Below, one piece after another: positions 61,671 to 64,000 of a stretch of DNA of 64,000 bases. The stretch lies in NCBI GenBank assembly GCA_023400235.1, contig JAEXFI010000013.1:45809-109808 (forward strand), written 5' to 3'. The stretch is from Bacillota bacterium. Its GTDB lineage: Bacteria > Bacillota > Clostridia > Acetivibrionales > DSM-1351. The number at the start of each line of letters is the position of its first letter. Position 1 is the first letter of the stretch. Made by a program: the position numbers and the translations under genes. The notes under the pieces were generated by a model. The model searched no databases and had not been told where the DNA came from. It worked only from the letters and a program-made list of their open reading frames with translations.

Positions 61671-61725
61671 GTTTTCCTTAAGATATATTCCCCAAAAATC
61701 GCTGCATCTCCGATTTCAGATATGA
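61660..61725 (+). pseudogene. Truncated RelE/ParE-type toxin remnant
   Basis: ATG 61660 overlaps the antitoxin end, as in intact modules. The reading frame gives MDSKFSLRYIPQKS, matching the first strand of clostridial RelE/ParE toxins, then stops after 21 codons. The remaining 80 or so residues are absent, so the toxin cannot be active. Confidence 0.6.
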
Positions 61726-61778
61726 TAGACCTTGTTTGTCAAGAGCCAATTTTAAGTTAATATCAGTTTTTTAAGTGT

Positions 61779-61816
61779 AAAAATGAGTCATTTAAGTGCA
61801 ATGACTCATTTTTTCT
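61779..61816 (+). terminator. Terminator after the decayed toxin-antitoxin remnant
   Basis: AAAAATGAGTCAT and ATGACTCATTTTT are perfect 13-bp complements around TTAAGTGCA, followed by more T residues. Confidence 0.88.
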
Positions 61817-61880
61817 TTTCTCATGGTAATCTCATAACGGAAATTTACAAAATATTATTGAATTATAGGAGGATATGAAC

Positions 61881-63845
61881 ATGAAAAAAAGAATTTTAGC
61901 TTTATTGATGGCAGCCTATACGGTAGTTTCTTTGGCGATGCTCAGCGTCGGATGCTCACCTAAAGCTGGTGCAACGGCTTTGTGGGATGCAGGTAACACA
62001 AGAAACAAAATAGTAGTCATAAGCGATATCCATATCGGGATTGATGACAAGTATGCTGAAACTGTGAAAAACCGTCCTCTGCTGATTGAGTTTTTGCAGC
62101 GGCTGCAAAGTACAAAAGACGTGCGGGAACTGGTAATTGACGGGGATTTTCTTGACGAATGGTTTTTACCGGTCTATTATCCCAGCTACAAAGATGTAAA
62201 ACAGTTCTACAAGGACGTGATAGCCAATAATCAGGGCGTTATCGACGAATTGAACAACGTTATCAAAAGCGGGATAAAGCTTGTCTATATACCCGGAAAT
62301 CATGACATGACACAGGATAATGATGTTTTGCAGGAGGCTATCCCAAAGATAGTACAGGTCAGAGATGCAAAGGGGCTGGGTACATACTATACGGGCGACC
62401 GTAAGGAAATTGCAATCGAACATGGGCACCGCTACGATGTGTTTTCGGCTCCGGACACGGTTACCAATGCGGAATTGTGCGGAAATGAGGACACTATTCT
62501 GCCAGCCGGGTATTTTTACGCCCGCTATGCTGCAACCTGGGTATTGGAGGGGCGTCCGAAAGTTGAAAAGAAGCTGCCGGTGATAACCAAGGTTCCGGAT
62601 AAAGCCGATTTAGACCAATACGGGGCTTATATGTATTACTCCATTCTCAAAAACGTATCCGAACGTATGACGCCCAACGAGAGCCTTGACCAGAAAATAT
62701 TCGATATGCGCATGGCTGGCTTTGACAACGCCTACACCTATCTGGATTTTTATCCGGCACAGCAGGCGGACGGAACAATTTCCGCGCCGGTGCTGTTCAA
62801 AAATATTCAGCGTACATGGGACGAGCGCCAGAAAATCAATCAGGTCAAGGTTCCCAATAGCTTTCTTGAGGCTGTTGCCGGAACCTTGGACTGGGATTAT
62901 TATTTCAGACAGGCAAAGGTACAGTATCTGGAAAACCCCGACGAAAATGTGGACGTAGTTGTGTTCGGACATACACATGTGCCCAAGTTCAGTGCTTTGG
63001 ATAACGGAAAGTATTACATAAACGAAGGAACCTGGATTGACCATAACACTGACTATCCTGAGGCCACCCGCACATTTGCTGTCATTACCACCGGTGATAA
63101 GACCACAGCTGGGCTGTATCAGTATGGAGAGGACGGAGCTGTAAACGATATCGCCGCAAGCGTCAGCAAAAAGGAAGAAGCTGCGGCAACCACAAAGCCT
63201 TTGGACAATGTGAAGTTTGATCTTAAAACAGTTGAAAACTACGGAGATGCCGACAAGCAGGCACGTTATGTTGAAGTGAGCGGGTTGGAGGACAAGAACA
63301 TACAGTCAAAACTGAATGAAGGATTAAAGAGCTTTTGTCTGGAGCCGGCTTTAGCCGCTGAGAGTGATACCACATACGACATTATGCCTGTTTTTGAGGT
63401 TGTGGGAGGCAATCTGCTGAGTATAAGGACCTATGATACCGCCTATACAGCGGGAGCGGCTTACCCTGTCAGTTCAATAAAAACACAGCTTTTCAGTTTG
63501 ACCGAGGGTGACAAAGACGCGGGGAAGCTGTGGGATTTCATAAAGGATAAGGCTGCATTCAAACAGCTTGCCTTAGACGGCAAATTTGGTCTGTCCGCTG
63601 CCGGCCTTGAGGGTGAAATTCCCGGAGAGCTGAAAACGGCGGCATATGAAAAGCTTGCGGAGAGCATGGCCGCTCCTGAATTTGCAACGCATTTCTACTT
63701 TGGTGACGGAGGCAGCCTGAATGTGTGGTGTGAAGGTCAAAACCATGCGACTGGGGACTATTGGTTATTTGATATACCTCTGGCAGATTTAAAAGGGCTT
63801 GCCACCGACAGGTTGCTGTCCATCCTTGAATCGCTGGGAAACTGA
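61881..63845 (+). CDS. Secreted metallophosphoesterase lipoprotein with C-terminal domain
   Basis: I chose ATG 61881 because AGGAGG (61867-61872) ends 8 nt upstream; ATG 61875 is too close. The 654-residue protein has a lipoprotein signal (lipobox SVGC) and a calcineurin-like domain with the full metal set (SDIHIG, DGDFLDEW, GNHDM, EHGHRYD, GHTHVPK). From about residue 440 a second domain resembles DUF3298/RsiV-like domains. It probably acts on a phosphoester outside the cell; the substrate is unknown. It is transcribed alone. Confidence 0.85.
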   Translation: MKKRILALLMAAYTVVSLAMLSVGCSPKAGATALWDAGNTRNKIVVISDIHIGIDDKYAETVKNRPLLIEFLQRLQSTKDVRELVIDGDFLDEWFLPVYYPSYKDVKQFYKDVIANNQGVIDELNNVIKSGIKLVYIPGNHDMTQDNDVLQEAIPKIVQVRDAKGLGTYYTGDRKEIAIEHGHRYDVFSAPDTVTNAELCGNEDTILPAGYFYARYAATWVLEGRPKVEKKLPVITKVPDKADLDQYGAYMYYSILKNVSERMTPNESLDQKIFDMRMAGFDNAYTYLDFYPAQQADGTISAPVLFKNIQRTWDERQKINQVKVPNSFLEAVAGTLDWDYYFRQAKVQYLENPDENVDVVVFGHTHVPKFSALDNGKYYINEGTWIDHNTDYPEATRTFAVITTGDKTTAGLYQYGEDGAVNDIAASVSKKEEAAATTKPLDNVKFDLKTVENYGDADKQARYVEVSGLEDKNIQSKLNEGLKSFCLEPALAAESDTTYDIMPVFEVVGGNLLSIRTYDTAYTAGAAYPVSSIKTQLFSLTEGDKDAGKLWDFIKDKAAFKQLALDGKFGLSAAGLEGEIPGELKTAAYEKLAESMAAPEFATHFYFGDGGSLNVWCEGQNHATGDYWLFDIPLADLKGLATDRLLSILESLGN

Positions 63846-63875
63846 GAAATTTGAAATCTGAAATTTAATAAGGTG

Positions 63876-63912
63876 GGGCTGTCGCACTAAGTAATTAGTG
63901 TGCAGCCCTTTT
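63876..63912 (+). terminator. Terminator-like hairpin after the phosphoesterase gene
   Basis: GGGCTG and CAGCCC, with inner CACTAA and TTAGTG, form a bulged stem around GTAA, followed by TTTT. The GGGGCTGTCGCAC start also resembles insertion-sequence ends, so it may mark an element boundary. Confidence 0.55.
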
Positions 63913-63971
63913 AACTCATAAAAATAAATCCCAAACTCCGAAAAGTAAGGGATTTATGGTAAAATTAATGT

Positions 63972-64000
63972 ATGACCAAACACATTAACTTACATAAAAA
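63972..64000 (+). CDS. Start of a possible transposase gene, cut by the window end
   Basis: Only nine codons are visible: MTKHINLHK. The start resembles my recollection of clostridial IS1182-type transposases, and the preceding 63876 hairpin resembles a terminal repeat. The evidence is too short to be firm. Confidence 0.25.

Overview
The window reads as chromosome of a mesophilic, anaerobic, cellulosome-forming clostridium of the Ruminiclostridium / Clostridium cellulolyticum type. The evidence is a secreted pectin methylesterase ending in a type I dockerin (54647-55807), a rubrerythrin and a reverse rubrerythrin instead of aerobic oxygen defences, strong GGAGG ribosome-binding sites, many GTG and TTG starts, compact mostly plus-strand operons and moderately low G+C. 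No tRNA, rRNA, CRISPR array, prophage or complete insertion sequence was seen. The species call is inference.

Layout. 1-1515: 3' part of a GH2 glycosidase. 1693-7447: a repeat-rich ferritin-like protein, a DedA protein, an OmpR-type two-component system, a secreted small protein and a tiny unnoticed gene on the minus strand. 7520-11211: EamA exporter and AraC regulator (divergent), an SDR dehydrogenase and a ThuA-like protein (divergent). 11328-14717: a 15-bp-phased operator array with an embedded promoter, then PadR, DUF2812 and a NatAB-like exporter. 14927-18345: mannose-6-phosphate isomerase and a second ABC exporter. 18379-24274: a nickel/cobalt ECF importer (CbiM/NikMN fusion, CbiQ, CbiO) interrupted by an opposing acyltransferase gene, then DUF3842, a CooT-like nickel protein and a TPR protein. 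24282-28304: bioY behind a BirA operator, an FNT channel and topoisomerase III.

28373-38172 is a sulfur island: LarE, a trans-sulfuration PLP enzyme, an Rrf2/CymR-like repressor, the MetNIQ methionine importer, cysteine synthase and, on the minus strand, an SsuABC/ThiXYZ-like importer. Related A/T-rich boxes next to the rrf2, metN and cysK promoters suggest one local regulon. 38342-40717: PQ-loop protein, polysaccharide deacetylase and M23 peptidase. 40982-43553: polar amino acid importer. 43703-48251: XRE-cupin regulator with potABCD. 48599-51589: NERD protein, rubrerythrin, and iron alcohol dehydrogenase behind Rex-type operators. 51671-63845: hemolysin III/TrhA, acyl-CoA synthetase, dockerin pectinesterase, MATE, EngB, DUF445, a CDF metal exporter, reverse rubrerythrin, a decayed toxin-antitoxin pair, and a secreted metallophosphoesterase.

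The most unusual signal is a roughly 70-nt intergenic element present twice (11492-11567 and 22632-22704) directly before a start codon. The copies are about 90% alike, and their complementary segments can form two mutually exclusive folds, one of which encloses the G-rich ribosome-binding region. I do not recognise it as a known riboswitch class. One copy leads the PadR/NatAB operon, the other the DUF3842-CooT operon of the nickel locus. The second strong signal is the six-fold, 15-bp-phased GATATATC array wrapped around the PadR promoter.
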